Counted from the stretch's first letter, positions 1 to 10,314 are shown. The stretch: 64,000 nucleotides of DNA from Prochlorococcus sp. AG-347-J21 (GCA_003281455.1 QCBX01000001.1:124001-188000); one strand, 5' to 3'. Program-made: numbers and translations. Notes: generated by a model from the letters alone, not told the origin.

Positions 1-464
<464 letters not shown>

Positions 465-470
465 TCTAAA

Positions 471-1475
471 TTAATCTAATCCAACCAATTGGCTTGTTAA
501 ATCATAAGTTTGTTGAGAGGTCTTCGTATCAATTATTCGTTTTGACAACTTTTGAGAAAAAGCTTTTCTGCCAGTTTTCTGACGATTTCCCCAGCTCCAA
601 TGGACTGATGGTTTGGCAAATTCTTTATAAGTTGCCACTTGAGCGACCCTCTCTCCTGCCAGTCTTTGTGAAACATATCCTTTTGTTATGAATTTTTGAA
701 ATATCGGGAAAAGGAATCTAAATAACCAAGGTGTATCTCTAAAAAGTTTTGTATCAGCAACACATCCAGGATATAGAGAATTTACAATAATCTTCTCTGC
801 AGTATATCTTTTTGATAATTCCTGAACGGTCACCATATTGCAAAGTTTACTATCCTTATAAGCCTTGCCAGGTTTAAATTTCTTTCCATTCGCCATACTT
901 ATTGGAGATAAAAAACCATTTTTGAATCCAGATAAATCTCCCAAATCAGCTGGGGCAGGAATGGGAATCCTTCCTCCAAGTTCTGAATAATTAGCCGTAA
1001 CAGTCCCTAATACTGTAATTCTTGGCTTAAATACAATTGAATTGCCATTTAAAACAATTTCTCTTTCAGAAGATAAAATATTTCCCATAAGTAGGTTTAT
1101 CATAAGAAAATGCCCAAAATGATTTACTGCCATAGAGTTTTCAAACCCCTGCGCAGACCTTTCAGGTCTCTTTAGTCTCGGTTTATAAACTGCTGCATTA
1201 CAAATAAGAGAATTTATTGGCTTCTTAAATCTTTCTAATATTTCATCGCAACCTTTTCTCACATCATTCAAGTTAGAAAGATCTATTTCTATAAAGTGAA
1301 CATTTTCAACTTCCTCCTTTGTCAAGAATTCCTCAGCTATTTTTATAGCTCTTTTATTTGATCGATTAACTGCTATAACCTCCCATCCAAATCTTAAAAG
1401 AGGTTTTAGAGTATTTAATCCAACTCCTGAAGTTGTTCCTGTTATTAGGACTAAACCCTTAATGTTCTTACTCAC
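471..1475 (-). CDS. por: Light-dependent protochlorophyllide oxidoreductase
   Basis: Light-driven NADPH-dependent reduction of protochlorophyllide to chlorophyllide. A short-chain dehydrogenase fold is clear: the nucleotide-binding TGTTSGVG motif lies at residues 12-19 and the catalytic YKDSK (Tyr206, Lys210) is in place; the long insertion between strand and active site is typical of POR. Length 334 aa agrees with the family. The start is uncertain: there is no ATG, and I chose GTG at 1475; a TTG two codons upstream (1481) would also work. No Shine-Dalgarno is visible for either. It converges on chlL, which carries out the same chemistry without light. Confidence 0.93.
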   Translation of the reverse strand: MSKNIKGLVLITGTTSGVGLNTLKPLLRFGWEVIAVNRSNKRAIKIAEEFLTKEEVENVHFIEIDLSNLNDVRKGCDEILERFKKPINSLICNAAVYKPRLKRPERSAQGFENSMAVNHFGHFLMINLLMGNILSSEREIVLNGNSIVFKPRITVLGTVTANYSELGGRIPIPAPADLGDLSGFKNGFLSPISMANGKKFKPGKAYKDSKLCNMVTVQELSKRYTAEKIIVNSLYPGCVADTKLFRDTPWLFRFLFPIFQKFITKGYVSQRLAGERVAQVATYKEFAKPSVHWSWGNRQKTGRKAFSQKLSKRIIDTKTSQQTYDLTSQLVGLD

Positions 1476-1529
1476 TAGCAAAAAAGTTAATTGAAAAATG
1501 AAAAGTAGGATGATTCAAGATCATCCTTA

Positions 1530-1877
1530 TCAACGCCATATTACTCTGATAATGTCCCTAGAAATTATTTGATCCTGATCCTTCATAAATCTTTGCTCAC
1601 CTTCAGAAGAGAATAAATCATCAAACTTATCTGTTAAAAGATTAAATCTATATTTTTCGTATAAAAATGATTCTTCAATTTCCCTTAATCTGGTCAACCT
1701 TACTTTAGAACTATAGCCAAGCTTAATCAGGCTTATTATTGCTAAAAGGGAAAAGCTAATTTTTATAATTAAAAAAATCAATGATACAAAATTATCCTGT
1801 TTCTCTTGTCTTTTTATAAATACAGACCCAAAATATTTTTTGATGAAAATACTATTTTTATAAAAAGATTTTGACAA
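1530..1877 (-). CDS. Small membrane protein of unknown function
   Basis: I do not recognise a family. The 115-aa product has a basic N-terminus, one hydrophobic helix at about residues 30-52, and a charged C-terminal half likely to be helical or coiled-coil, consistent with a single-pass membrane protein. The start is TTG at 1877. It sits between por and psaM, on the same strand as both, with 54 bases to por and 85 to psaM. The base composition matches its neighbours, and the long open frame in AT-rich DNA supports a real gene, but no function can be assigned. Confidence 0.6.
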   Translation of the reverse strand: MSKSFYKNSIFIKKYFGSVFIKRQEKQDNFVSLIFLIIKISFSLLAIISLIKLGYSSKVRLTRLREIEESFLYEKYRFNLLTDKFDDLFSSEGEQRFMKDQDQIISRDIIRVIWR

Positions 1878-1962
1878 ATTAAGTACTTGATATTTTTACT
1901 GAATAAATCAATTCAGTCTTACTTTATTATTACCTTATAAATTTTAAATATTCTAATAGACT

Positions 1963-2067
1963 TTAATTCCTACCTAAACTAATTCCTAGTCTTAATGCTA
2001 AAACTCCTGCATGCATAACAACTATGAGGCTTAATGCAATAAGATTTATTGTTTGAGTTGGCTCCAT
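1963..2067 (-). CDS. psaM: Photosystem I reaction centre subunit XII (PsaM)
   Basis: A 34-aa single-helix thylakoid protein found at the monomer-monomer interface of photosystem I. The product reads [18 protein letters not shown] and then [16 protein letters not shown] before the TAA, which matches PsaM in length, in the hydrophobic helix and in the LRLGISL ending. It starts with ATG at 2067 and stops at 1963-1965. I found it by translating the gap between the small membrane-protein gene and the lipoyl-pathway gene. It lies on the same strand as por, about 490 bases upstream of it, so light-linked co-expression is possible but not shown. Confidence 0.9.
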   Translation of the reverse strand: MEPTQTINLIALSLIVVMHAGVLALRLGISLGRN

Positions 2068-2168
2068 GGTAAAAAAATTATTTTCTATATTCTCCACCGA
2101 AAAGAGAAGATTTGAAACACTATTACAAAATGATGTTACGTAATTAACAAATTGAAAGAAAAAATTTA

Positions 2169-2897
2169 TTGAAAATTATCATAAATAAACCTACAAAGTT
2201 AATTTTGGGAATAGAAAATCAGGCTTTAATTTTTTCAACAAATAATTTACCTGGATTTGATCAAATGGCTTTAGATTTAAATTCTTTAGATCAGACAATT
2301 TCGAATCCCGAAATAATTTTCACATTGAGGTTCTACTATTGGACTGGGGATTGGCTTTCAATTGGCTATCACCAAAAGGAAATTCCTCTACATTGGGAAA
2401 ATTTAATATCAAATGGGGAAATTAATATTGTTAGACGTCCCTCCGGAGGTGGGGCAGTTCTGCATTCAGGAGGAATAACATATGCATTAACATTTAAAAA
2501 AAATTACTATAAAGTCTTAAGTTATGAAATGGTTAATAATTGGTTAATTAAAAGTTTTGAAGAATTAGGTCTAAATTTACGATATGGTAATTCACGAAAA
2601 TCAAGCATTAAAACAAATTGTTTTGGGACTTCATTAATTTCTGATTTAGTTGATCAGGATGGGTTTAAGAGAATAGGTAGTGCCCAATTTCGTAAAAAAG
2701 GTGCATTCCTTCAACATGGAGAGATTCAAACAAATCCTTCAAGAGATTTGTGGTTCAAATTATTCAAAGAAGAAGCCCCACCAAAAGTAAATTTAAAACT
2801 AAAAAATGATGAAATAGTTCAACATTTGAGAAATTCATTTCTGAAAAATAAACCAAATATAAATTTCAAAAATATTGACATAGAAAATAAAAAATAG
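2169..2897 (+). CDS. LipM-like octanoyltransferase / lipoate-protein ligase family protein
   Basis: Member of the biotin/lipoate protein ligase (BPL/LplA/LipB) family, expected to move octanoyl or lipoyl groups onto lipoyl domains of 2-oxoacid dehydrogenases or the glycine cleavage H protein. The [19 protein letters not shown] motif near residues 90-110 forms the substrate pocket. An NCFG cysteine resembles the acyl-thioester Cys of LipM, and the Lys of K-x-x-G-S-A (FKRIGSAQ) followed by LQHGEI is the conserved lysine. Having both favours LipM-type octanoyltransferase over a simple ligase, which is an inference. 242 aa; start TTG at 2169. It converges on the M50 protease gene with 21 bases between stops. 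Confidence 0.8.
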   Translation: MKIIINKPTKLILGIENQALIFSTNNLPGFDQMALDLNSLDQTISNPEIIFTLRFYYWTGDWLSIGYHQKEIPLHWENLISNGEINIVRRPSGGGAVLHSGGITYALTFKKNYYKVLSYEMVNNWLIKSFEELGLNLRYGNSRKSSIKTNCFGTSLISDLVDQDGFKRIGSAQFRKKGAFLQHGEIQTNPSRDLWFKLFKEEAPPKVNLKLKNDEIVQHLRNSFLKNKPNINFKNIDIENKK

Positions 2898-2918
2898 AAA
2901 TTTTAATTCCAAGAATTT

Positions 2919-4142
2919 TTAAAGATCTCCTTTTTGCTTCATTGAATTAATTATTTTTGGCAATTCAATTCCTAAGGGATAATGATTTTTAACGTTTAAT
3001 TTGTTAACAATCTCTGAAGGCAAATTAAAACCTAATTTATTTAATACAAAGTTTCCAATTTTTGACCTATCAATTATACCCAAAGGGATATCTGCAGCAT
3101 TGAGAACCAACAAAAAACCTTCATTTGTTTCTTCAAGTCTTTCTATAGTTTTCCATAATTTATCTTTATAAGATACAGTTTCAAAACTATCGATTGGCTT
3201 CTTAAAATCTCCAACAAAGTTCCGTTCCCATTTTTTTAAGGAAACACTTTTTAAAATATTCTCATCAACAAAACCAGTCCATCTACCATTATTCGTAACA
3301 AAAAAATATTTATCCGATGCATCCTTTTTATTTTTTATTAATGTATTAAATTCTGAGAAATTTGAATCGTATTCAATTTTTCTCAAAGGCTTTAATTTTA
3401 TCTCAGAAACATTACTAAATTTAAGTATGTTTTCAATTTTAAAAAATTGACTTTCAGATTTTGAAGAATTAACACCAAACAAGCCCAAAAAAGAAAGAAT
3501 AAAACCAAAGTAAAAGTTAAATCTAAATAAACAAAGTATCCCAAAAAATAAAACAAAAAAAGATAATAATAAATTTACTTTATTGAGGAAATTTCTTCCT
3601 TTATTTTTACTCCCTGAAAAATGCCAAATAATACTTTTTAATAAATTCCCTCCATCTAAAGAACCAACTGGAATCAAATTTAAGAAACCTAAGAATAAAT
3701 TAAATATACCTACTCTAGAAATTACATTAACTACTATTTGTTCTTGAGATGCACTGTTATTACTAATTAAAAGGAGGATAGATGCTGTCGCAAAACATAA
3801 AAGAGGTCTAACAATTGCAATTTTTATATTACCTAAAGCAGTTTGACAATACTTATCTATTTGTAAAATTGCTCCTAGAAAATAAAAAGTAATTTTTTTT
3901 ATTTTTACACCCTGATTAAGTGAAACAAAAGTATGAAAAACCTCATGAAAAATAATTGAAGATAATAAGAAAAAAGAAGTTAAAAATCCTATAATCCAAG
4001 ATTCTTTAATATTAAAAATATCACTAGAAGTTAAATTAACCTGATTACTTATACTCCATGAAAATAAAAAGAGAATAGCAAACCAATAAGGATGAACTTT
4101 AAAGGGAATTCCCCATATTTTGAAAATTTGCCAACTTCTCAA
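2919..4142 (-). CDS. M50 family (site-2-protease-like) membrane zinc metalloprotease
   Basis: Intramembrane zinc protease of the SpoIVFB-like branch. The zinc motif HEVFH is at residues 66-70 within a membrane segment, and the third ligand motif, SLDGGNLL, is at about 161-168. Around six hydrophobic segments fill the first 230 residues. The remaining C-terminal part is soluble and contains two weak repeats that look like the CBS pair usually fused to this branch (for example the segments ending in FVDENIL and GIIDRSKI). Substrate unknown; such proteases often cleave anti-sigma factors or remnant signal peptides. 407 aa, start TTG at 4142. It is divergent from trpF with 55 bases between. Confidence 0.85.
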   Translation of the reverse strand: MRSWQIFKIWGIPFKVHPYWFAILFLFSWSISNQVNLTSSDIFNIKESWIIGFLTSFFLLSSIIFHEVFHTFVSLNQGVKIKKITFYFLGAILQIDKYCQTALGNIKIAIVRPLLCFATASILLLISNNSASQEQIVVNVISRVGIFNLFLGFLNLIPVGSLDGGNLLKSIIWHFSGSKNKGRNFLNKVNLLLSFFVLFFGILCLFRFNFYFGFILSFLGLFGVNSSKSESQFFKIENILKFSNVSEIKLKPLRKIEYDSNFSEFNTLIKNKKDASDKYFFVTNNGRWTGFVDENILKSVSLKKWERNFVGDFKKPIDSFETVSYKDKLWKTIERLEETNEGFLLVLNAADIPLGIIDRSKIGNFVLNKLGFNLPSEIVNKLNVKNHYPLGIELPKIINSMKQKGDL

Positions 4143-4197
4143 AAATAATCTCCGCTATATTTAGCAATAATATTAATTTTACATACAGGCTAATAAT

Positions 4198-4854
4198 ATG
4201 CCCAAGAGTAATACTTTAATTAAAATTTGCGGCCTAACGTCAGCAGAACAAGCTCTTCAAGTCGCACAATTAGGAGCGCATGCTATCGGCATTATTTCAG
4301 TGGAAGAGTCACCAAGATATATATCAGCTGAAATTAAGAAAAATATTTTTACAACCTTAGGAAGGTTGTATCCAAAAATCGAGAGGGTATCAGTTGTACA
4401 AAATTGTCCAATAGACTTAATTATTAAAAATTTTTTAGGGAAACCAAGTGAAACTATCATTCAACTACATGGAGATGAAGATATTGATTATTGCAAAAAA
4501 TTGAGGGAAAAAATTCCCAATATTGGCCTATGGAAGGCTTTCAGAATAAAAACGGAAGAGGACATAGATAAAATTAAACCTTTTGAGGATTTTGTAGATG
4601 CGATACTACTTGATTCTTGGAATAAAGAAACTTATGGAGGTTCAGGGAAAAAAATAAATTCTATTTATCTAAAGAATTTGCAATTTAGCAAACCATGGTG
4701 GTTAGCTGGTGGAATATCAATTGAATGGATTGATGAAATCCTGACTAATTTCAAACCAGATGGATTAGATATTTCAAGTAGTATTGAGATATCTCCGGGT
4801 TTAAAAGATATAAAAAAAACAGAGGATCTTTTTAATTTTTTAAAAAGAAATTAG
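4198..4854 (+). CDS. trpF: Phosphoribosylanthranilate isomerase
   Basis: Catalyses the Amadori rearrangement of N-(5'-phosphoribosyl)anthranilate, the third step of tryptophan synthesis. The N-terminal KICGLTS motif holds the catalytic Cys, the mid-protein LHGDE is typical, and LLDSW with GGSGK gives the general-acid Asp and phosphate loop. The C-terminal LAGGIS and GLDISSSIE segments complete a (beta/alpha)8 barrel phosphate site. 218 aa with ATG at 4198. Its TAG overlaps the stop of the convergent folE. It is not in a trp operon here, as is usual for cyanobacteria where trp genes are scattered. Confidence 0.95.
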   Translation: MPKSNTLIKICGLTSAEQALQVAQLGAHAIGIISVEESPRYISAEIKKNIFTTLGRLYPKIERVSVVQNCPIDLIIKNFLGKPSETIIQLHGDEDIDYCKKLREKIPNIGLWKAFRIKTEEDIDKIKPFEDFVDAILLDSWNKETYGGSGKKINSIYLKNLQFSKPWWLAGGISIEWIDEILTNFKPDGLDISSSIEISPGLKDIKKTEDLFNFLKRN

Positions 4855-5591
4855 TAATTATTAGTAGCGGACTGCTGTTTTACAAGCTCAAAAAATTCTT
4901 GTTTTAAACTTAGATCGTGTCTAAAATCACCTCTCACCACAGAATTAATCATACTTGTATTTGGTTCTTTGACTCCCCTCCACTTCATGCAATAATGTTG
5001 GGCCTTTACAATAATGCCTAAACCTTTAGGTTCACATAATTTTTCAATTTCATCTGCAAGGATCATTACAGCTTCTTCCTGTATATGAGGCCTTGAAAAA
5101 ACCCAATCAGCAACTCTCGCAAATTTTGAAAGTCCTATGACTTTATTACCAGGTTTAATACCTATCCAGCACTCTCCTAAAATTGGAACTAAGTGATGTG
5201 AACATGCTGATCTGACAGAAATTGGTCCAACTGTATAAATTTCATCAAGATTCTTGTCATTAGGGAAACTTGTAACTTTAGGTTGTTCATGATATCTGCC
5301 TTTAAAAACTTCATTTAAATACATTTTTGAAACTCTTTCAGCAGTTTCTTGAGTATTGTGATCATTTTCAACGTCTATTACGAGGGACTTTAGTAAGTCT
5401 TTAACTCTTGAGGCTACTTCTTTTTCTAAAATTTCTAATTCACCAGGATTTATAAAATCAGCAATATTATCGTTAGCACTAAATCTTGTCCCAGAATTCT
5501 TAATTCTGTCTCTTATAATTTCAGAAATTAGTTTATTAGTAATCTGGTCGTCAAAGTTTCTAATATTATCGTTGGGTAATGTAGAGGTCAT
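4851..5591 (-). CDS. folE: GTP cyclohydrolase I (FolE type)
   Basis: Opens GTP to 7,8-dihydroneopterin triphosphate, the first step of folate and pterin synthesis. Zinc ligands are kept: Cys and second His of SACSHHLVP, and the Cys of AQHYC, followed by the WRG arginine. GLSKFARV is the usual core motif. Two departures from the common form are visible: the Glu of CEHH is Ser (CSHH), and the QVQERL stretch reads HIQEEA. The N-terminal 50 residues are variable. 246 aa, ATG at 5591. The end overlaps trpF by a few bases. A pterin-4a-carbinolamine dehydratase homologue lies 41 kb away, giving a second pterin-linked gene in the window. Confidence 0.92.
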   Translation of the reverse strand: MTSTLPNDNIRNFDDQITNKLISEIIRDRIKNSGTRFSANDNIADFINPGELEILEKEVASRVKDLLKSLVIDVENDHNTQETAERVSKMYLNEVFKGRYHEQPKVTSFPNDKNLDEIYTVGPISVRSACSHHLVPILGECWIGIKPGNKVIGLSKFARVADWVFSRPHIQEEAVMILADEIEKLCEPKGLGIIVKAQHYCMKWRGVKEPNTSMINSVVRGDFRHDLSLKQEFFELVKQQSATNNY

Positions 5592-5744
5592 AAAATTTTA
5601 AACAGAAAATTGTATGCAACTTAATTAACTGTATCTTCCAAAAGCTTAATTGCTCATATACTATATCACATTCTCTTGTTCAATCGGGTTCAAATAGCAC
5701 TAAAAAAAATCACTGTTTTAAGATTAGGCAGATCAACAGAATGT

Positions 5745-6452
5745 TTAAAAGGCTCCGCCAGAAGGCATCAAAGTCAAGTCTTCGATCAATTGTGATTCAG
5801 GTTTTTCAGCCATGTAGAGAATAGTTTCTGATACCTCATTTGAAGAGAGCATAGAAGTTCTATCAAAATCAGAATTGATTGATTCAGAGTCCCAGAGAGG
5901 AGTATTTACTGAGCCAAGAGTTATTGTGCACGCTCTTATTGAATTAGATCTCTCCTCCTCCCTCAAACATTTAGTAAACATAGCTAGTGCGGATTTTGAA
6001 ACACAATAAGCTCCCCATTGGGGGAATGCATTATAAGAGGCATGACTACTAACATTAATAACTAAACCACCATTTTTTCTCATTTGAGGAATTATTGAAC
6101 TGCAAATTTGAAAAACACTTGTGAGGTTTATTTGAATAGTTTTTTCCCATTGACCTATTTCCATTTCAACTAAAGGACCATTAAAGGCGCAACCGGCATT
6201 ATTTATCAATACCGAAGGGCACCCATACTTCTCAATTGCCTCTTTAACACAATGCTCTATTTCTAGAGGATTAGATAAATCACATTTTACGAGGTTAATT
6301 TTTGATTCAGTGGTCAACAGCTCTCTCTTTAGTTTCTCCATTAAATCCATATTCCTGGAGAGTAAAATCAAATCCCAGCCAGCATTGGCAAAAGTAATTG
6401 CGGTGGATCTACCAATACCTTTCGTAGCACCCGTTATAAAAGCTAGTTTCAA
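5745..6452 (-). CDS. Short-chain dehydrogenase/reductase (SDR)
   Basis: Rossmann-fold oxidoreductase of unknown substrate. The cofactor motif TGATKGIG is about ten residues from the start, NNAG follows in the middle, and the catalytic YCVSK motif is present. 235 aa from a TTG at 6452 that lies one base past the stop of accA; this start places the first beta strand at the N-terminus as in most SDRs. An upstream TTG at 6494 (249 aa) would overlap accA by 41 bases and is less likely. It follows accA and aar on one strand, so it may be co-transcribed with fatty-acid genes, but a role there is only an inference. Confidence 0.85.
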   Translation of the reverse strand: MKLAFITGATKGIGRSTAITFANAGWDLILLSRNMDLMEKLKRELLTTESKINLVKCDLSNPLEIEHCVKEAIEKYGCPSVLINNAGCAFNGPLVEMEIGQWEKTIQINLTSVFQICSSIIPQMRKNGGLVINVSSHASYNAFPQWGAYCVSKSALAMFTKCLREEERSNSIRACTITLGSVNTPLWDSESINSDFDRTSMLSSNEVSETILYMAEKPESQLIEDLTLMPSGGAF

Positions 6453-6453
6453 T

Positions 6454-7461
6454 TTATTCAGTTTTTTGGGGGATTTCACTATAAATCTCTTCAATATTAT
6501 TTGCTTCGATAAATTTACCTAAAACCCTAAATTTTTTGTATCTTTCCTCAATTAATTCTTCTTCAGGCATTTGCAGTAAAGCATTAAGGTGTTTCTCAAT
6601 AGCATTCTTTAGTGTATTTCCTGCTTCTAAAGGAGCCCAATTATTCCCGCCAGAAGGTTCTGGTAATACTTCATCAATTACCCCCAATTTAAGTAAATCT
6701 TTACCTGTGATTTTAAGTGCTGATGCAGCTTCTGAAGCCTTTGCAGCATCTCTCCACAAAATTGATGCACATGCTTCAGGACTGGCAACTGTATAAACAC
6801 TGTGTTCAAACATTAGTAAGCGATCAGCAACACCTATCCCAAGTGCACCTCCTGATCCACCTTCTCCAATAACAGTAGCCACAATTGGAACTTTCAATCC
6901 AAACATCTCTCGAAGGTTCCTCGCTATAGCTTCTCCTTGCCCCTGCTCTTCAGCTTTTAAACCTGCATAAGCTCCCGGGGTATCAATAAATGTAAGAATT
7001 GGCAAAGCGAATCTATTTGCATGCTGCATTAATCTAAGAGCTTTTCTGTAACCTCCTGGTTTTGCCATCCCAAAGTTTCTTACTACATTTTCTTTTGTAT
7101 CCCTTCCTTTTTGATGTCCTAACATCAACACTGGTCTATTATTTATCGAACCTATCCCCCCAATTAATGCCATATCATCGCCTCCATTTCTGTCTCCATG
7201 TAATTCGATCCAGTCATCACAAAACATTTGAACAAAGTCCAAAGTACTTGGTCTTTGAGGATGTCTAGCTACCTGAATCTTTTGAGCAGGGGTGAGAGAT
7301 TTAAATATTTCTTCTCTTCTTCTAGCAGCTAAGGTTTCAAGCTGAAGAAGCTGTTGACTAACATCTACCTCTGAATCGCGAGCTAATTCTTTAATTTGCT
7401 CTATCTGCTTCTCAAGTTCAACAAGAGGCTTTTCAAAATCAAGAAGGTAACGTTTAGCCAT
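6454..7461 (-). CDS. accA: Acetyl-CoA carboxylase carboxyltransferase subunit alpha
   Basis: Alpha subunit of the carboxyltransferase that, with AccD, makes malonyl-CoA for fatty-acid synthesis. The 335-aa length and the segments [15 protein letters not shown] at the N-terminus, HGDRNGGDD, the LGHQKGRDT motif, and [16 protein letters not shown] with the oxyanion-forming glycines are typical of AccA. ATG at 7461 follows the aar stop by three bases, so accA lies directly downstream of aar in the same transcript; the neighbouring pair supplies and then diverts acyl chains. A short-chain dehydrogenase gene follows one base after the stop. Confidence 0.97.
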   Translation of the reverse strand: MAKRYLLDFEKPLVELEKQIEQIKELARDSEVDVSQQLLQLETLAARRREEIFKSLTPAQKIQVARHPQRPSTLDFVQMFCDDWIELHGDRNGGDDMALIGGIGSINNRPVLMLGHQKGRDTKENVVRNFGMAKPGGYRKALRLMQHANRFALPILTFIDTPGAYAGLKAEEQGQGEAIARNLREMFGLKVPIVATVIGEGGSGGALGIGVADRLLMFEHSVYTVASPEACASILWRDAAKASEAASALKITGKDLLKLGVIDEVLPEPSGGNNWAPLEAGNTLKNAIEKHLNALLQMPEEELIEERYKKFRVLGKFIEANNIEEIYSEIPQKTE

Positions 7462-7464
7462 GAT

Positions 7465-8505
7465 TTAGACAGTTAATACTTTAGGCTGCTTATCAAGTCC
7501 GATAGCCGAAAAACCATGCTTTAAAGAAGCTGCGCCAATAAATTCCATTTTTTCAAGGGAAATGTTATTTCTTCCCCAACTAAAGTTTGTATGACACTTT
7601 TCAAATTCTAAAATCATAGCTTCTGCAAAACAAGCAAACATCTCTCGCTGAGGGTTTTGCATTTCCGCAAGTTCCATCATATTCCAACCAATATCATTGA
7701 AAAACTCTACTATACCTCCTTTTAAAACATAAATATTTTCACCCTGAAATTTCTCATCAAGATTTTTGGGGTATCCACCATCAATCATTAAACAAGGTTT
7801 TTTTAAGTTGTAAGTATCAATTTCAATAGTTTTAGGCATACTTGCAACCCACACAACAATGTCCGCCTGAGGCAATGCCTCATCCAAACTTGTTATGGTG
7901 CCACCATCTAATTCTTTTTGTAACAGCGCTAGAGGTTCTTGTTGTCTTGCTACCATAAGAAGCTCTGAAATCCCAGTTTTATTGATAAGCCACCTACAAA
8001 CGGCGCTACCAATATCACCTGTAGCACCAATTACAGCAACAGTTGCTTTTTTAAGGTCTATCCCAATGCGAGGAGCATTTATTTCTAGTTGCTTACAAAT
8101 AACCCAGGCGGTATGAGTATTGCCAGTAGTAAACCTTTCCCACTCTAATGAAGTATTTCTAATTTGTTTATGCTGTAGAAGATTAAAATTTTCAAAAATA
8201 ATAGAAGTAAATCCTCCTAAAGCGGTAATATTAATCCCTTTTTTCTGAGCTAGTTCCATAGCATTTAGTACTTTTCTTCTAGCGGTTTTAAACCTAGAAA
8301 GCATTTCAGGAACAAAGCACGAATCTATATAAGAACCTTCAATAGATATTCCAGTTGCACTCTTAACTTCTACATTTTCAACAAGCTGAGGAGGAGCAGT
8401 ACACCAAACATCCAAGTCTCCATCAGCAATATGATCAAAGCCTAGCATCGAAGCTTTTCTTTTTGCATCTTCAAAACTGGTTGAGTGGCCTATTAACCCA
8501 AACAT
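7465..8505 (-). CDS. aar: Long-chain acyl-ACP reductase (alkane pathway)
   Basis: NADPH-dependent reduction of fatty acyl-ACP to fatty aldehyde, the first step of cyanobacterial alkane synthesis. The N-terminus [18 protein letters not shown] is characteristic; a Rossmann motif [13 protein letters not shown] is near the middle, and MFACFAEA carries the Cys matching the acyl-enzyme nucleophile known for AAR. 346 aa, ATG at 8505. It is in one run with accA (downstream) and ado (upstream, 108 bases away), the standard order in marine picocyanobacteria. Confidence 0.96.
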   Translation of the reverse strand: MFGLIGHSTSFEDAKRKASMLGFDHIADGDLDVWCTAPPQLVENVEVKSATGISIEGSYIDSCFVPEMLSRFKTARRKVLNAMELAQKKGINITALGGFTSIIFENFNLLQHKQIRNTSLEWERFTTGNTHTAWVICKQLEINAPRIGIDLKKATVAVIGATGDIGSAVCRWLINKTGISELLMVARQQEPLALLQKELDGGTITSLDEALPQADIVVWVASMPKTIEIDTYNLKKPCLMIDGGYPKNLDEKFQGENIYVLKGGIVEFFNDIGWNMMELAEMQNPQREMFACFAEAMILEFEKCHTNFSWGRNNISLEKMEFIGAASLKHGFSAIGLDKQPKVLTV

Positions 8506-8613
8506 TTAAAATTTATAAATGGTTTCTATACGATGTTATGAACAATAGCATAGAGGTAACTACTTAAATAGGTTTGATTAATTATTAAAAGCCTTAATTA
8601 ATTAGAAATGTAA

Positions 8614-9342
8614 TTAGACGATAGCTGCCATAGCCATTCTTGCAATTTCTCTATTATCTAGACCTATTTCCATCAATGTATCTTGATAAGCAATCATAAA
8701 TTCTTCCATTAATTCTTCTCTGTCCATAGCTAAAACTGATGCGTCATCTGCTACTTCATCTAACATCTTTTTAATTAACGGAAGATTAACCTTATTAGCT
8801 TCCATTAATTCCTCTTTACAAGTTGATAGATTCTCTTTAAGCCACTCTTGACCGTAATTTAAATGAAGATATTCATCTTTAACAACTCCCTCTGTTATTT
8901 TTTTTGCGAAAGGATCCGCAACTCTTATGTAGACGTTGTAAGCAGAAATTGCAAATGCTTCAATTAAGATAGCCTGTATTAAAAGACATGTTGTTAAATT
9001 TCCTTTTTCAAGAGCAACTTGAAAATTACCATGTAATTTAGAAAAGAATTTTTTAGCAAAATCCATATCAGCTACTACACCTAAATTTCTTCCACATGCA
9101 GTAAAGCCTTTTTTATGCTTCATTTCCATTCTCGCCAATTTAGTTAATTCCTCTAACTCATTTGGAATTAAAGTTGCTATTGAAATGTAATTATCATGAG
9201 CCTCTTGCTCTCCCTCTATAACAATTGCATTTATTCTGCTGTATGCATCTTTATAAGAATCTGTAGTGAAGTCAGGTAAATCTAAAGAAATCGGGTTAAT
9301 CGATTCTTCAATAGTTTTTTTATTTGATTCTAGAGTTTGCAT
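8614..9342 (-). CDS. ado: Aldehyde-deformylating oxygenase (alkane synthase)
   Basis: Non-haem di-iron oxygenase that turns fatty aldehydes into alkanes plus formate. With the ATG at 9342 the protein has 242 aa and the metal ligands fall at Glu45, Glu73, His76, Glu128, Glu157 and His160, seen in the motifs EGEQEAH, EMKH, IEAF and DEYLH. This numbering matches what I recall for the structurally studied Prochlorococcus enzyme, which supports this start over a longer form beginning at 9369. The gene is upstream of aar on the same strand. Ferredoxin or another reductant must be supplied elsewhere. Confidence 0.97.
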   Translation of the reverse strand: MQTLESNKKTIEESINPISLDLPDFTTDSYKDAYSRINAIVIEGEQEAHDNYISIATLIPNELEELTKLARMEMKHKKGFTACGRNLGVVADMDFAKKFFSKLHGNFQVALEKGNLTTCLLIQAILIEAFAISAYNVYIRVADPFAKKITEGVVKDEYLHLNYGQEWLKENLSTCKEELMEANKVNLPLIKKMLDEVADDASVLAMDREELMEEFMIAYQDTLMEIGLDNREIARMAMAAIV

Positions 9343-9453
9343 GTCAGTAATCTTTAGCTCATTATGCATGAATATTACACGATTATAGAGAGTTTATTTA
9401 AATATCATGAAAATAGTTTCAATTGTTAAGTCACATTTTTTACTTAAACTTAT

Positions 9454-10248
9454 TTAAGAATTGTTTGGCCAATCTGATTGCATCAGATTCATAATCAATT
9501 TGAACCAATGATTAATCAATAATTCCTTTAAATTTTTTCCTAAAGACTCATTTGCTCCTCTACTATCTCCAATAACACCTGATTTACTGAAGTCGTCAGT
9601 AAGCCAAGCAGTAGGCGCATTCCCCTCTAGACTCCAGCCTTCTGGGATTTGTCCTTTAATGCCCTCATTTGGGCGTTCATCACCTACTAATTCTGGTTTC
9701 AAAGCGAGCATCAAACTTGTTTCAGCTAAAGAGGCATGAAGCCCATTCTCGATCTCAGTTTTTGTTAACAATTCACTTAATCCTTTAACACCACTCCATA
9801 GAAAACAAGGGAAAACTGCCATCCCTGGTGAGAAACTTCTTAGCTCTCTTGCCGCTGTATTTAATAGTGAGATTTGACCTCCATGTCCATTTATTAATAT
9901 CAATCTTTTAAAACCCATTTCAGATAATTGACCTCCGACTTCCTTAATCATTGAGGTTATTAAATTTGAGGAAAGTGAAATTGTCCCAGCAAAACCTTTA
10001 TGTTCTGGCGAAAACCCAATATATTGAGTTGGAAGTTTTTTTAATGGAATATCGGCAGGTAATAATTTAAAAACTTCGCTAATGATGTCATCAACAAAAA
10101 TACTATCTGTAGCAAGAGGCAAATGAGGTCCATGTTGCTCAACAGCACCAAATGGCCAAATCAATGTAGATCTTTTTTCTTTTGCAATACTATCAATTTC
10201 TTGCCAATTTAAATATTCAAATTTATTAGATATTGGTTTAAAGTTCAT
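9454..10248 (-). CDS. Creatininase-family amidohydrolase
   Basis: Metal-dependent amidohydrolase of the creatininase superfamily. The motif AVEQHGPHLPLATDS gives the Glu, His and Asp metal ligands; INGHGGQ and the LAETSLMLAL stretch (Glu ligand) complete the site. 264 aa with ATG at 10248. True creatininase activity is unlikely in this organism; the superfamily also contains enzymes for riboflavin/F420 intermediates and mycofactocin maturation, so the substrate is open. It is upstream of ado on the same strand with 111 bases between, and divergent from the S1-domain gene. Confidence 0.8.
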   Translation of the reverse strand: MNFKPISNKFEYLNWQEIDSIAKEKRSTLIWPFGAVEQHGPHLPLATDSIFVDDIISEVFKLLPADIPLKKLPTQYIGFSPEHKGFAGTISLSSNLITSMIKEVGGQLSEMGFKRLILINGHGGQISLLNTAARELRSFSPGMAVFPCFLWSGVKGLSELLTKTEIENGLHASLAETSLMLALKPELVGDERPNEGIKGQIPEGWSLEGNAPTAWLTDDFSKSGVIGDSRGANESLGKNLKELLINHWFKLIMNLMQSDWPNNS

Positions 10249-10314
10249 TAATTTTAATTTTGAGTACTAACATTTAGAGTATGTTAATAATTAATTATTC
10301 TTATTTTACCTACG

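Noticed and set aside
6453-6494. Upstream TTG start for the SDR gene
   Set aside because: Would overlap accA by 41 bases and add 14 residues before the first strand of the fold; the TTG at 6452 is cleaner.
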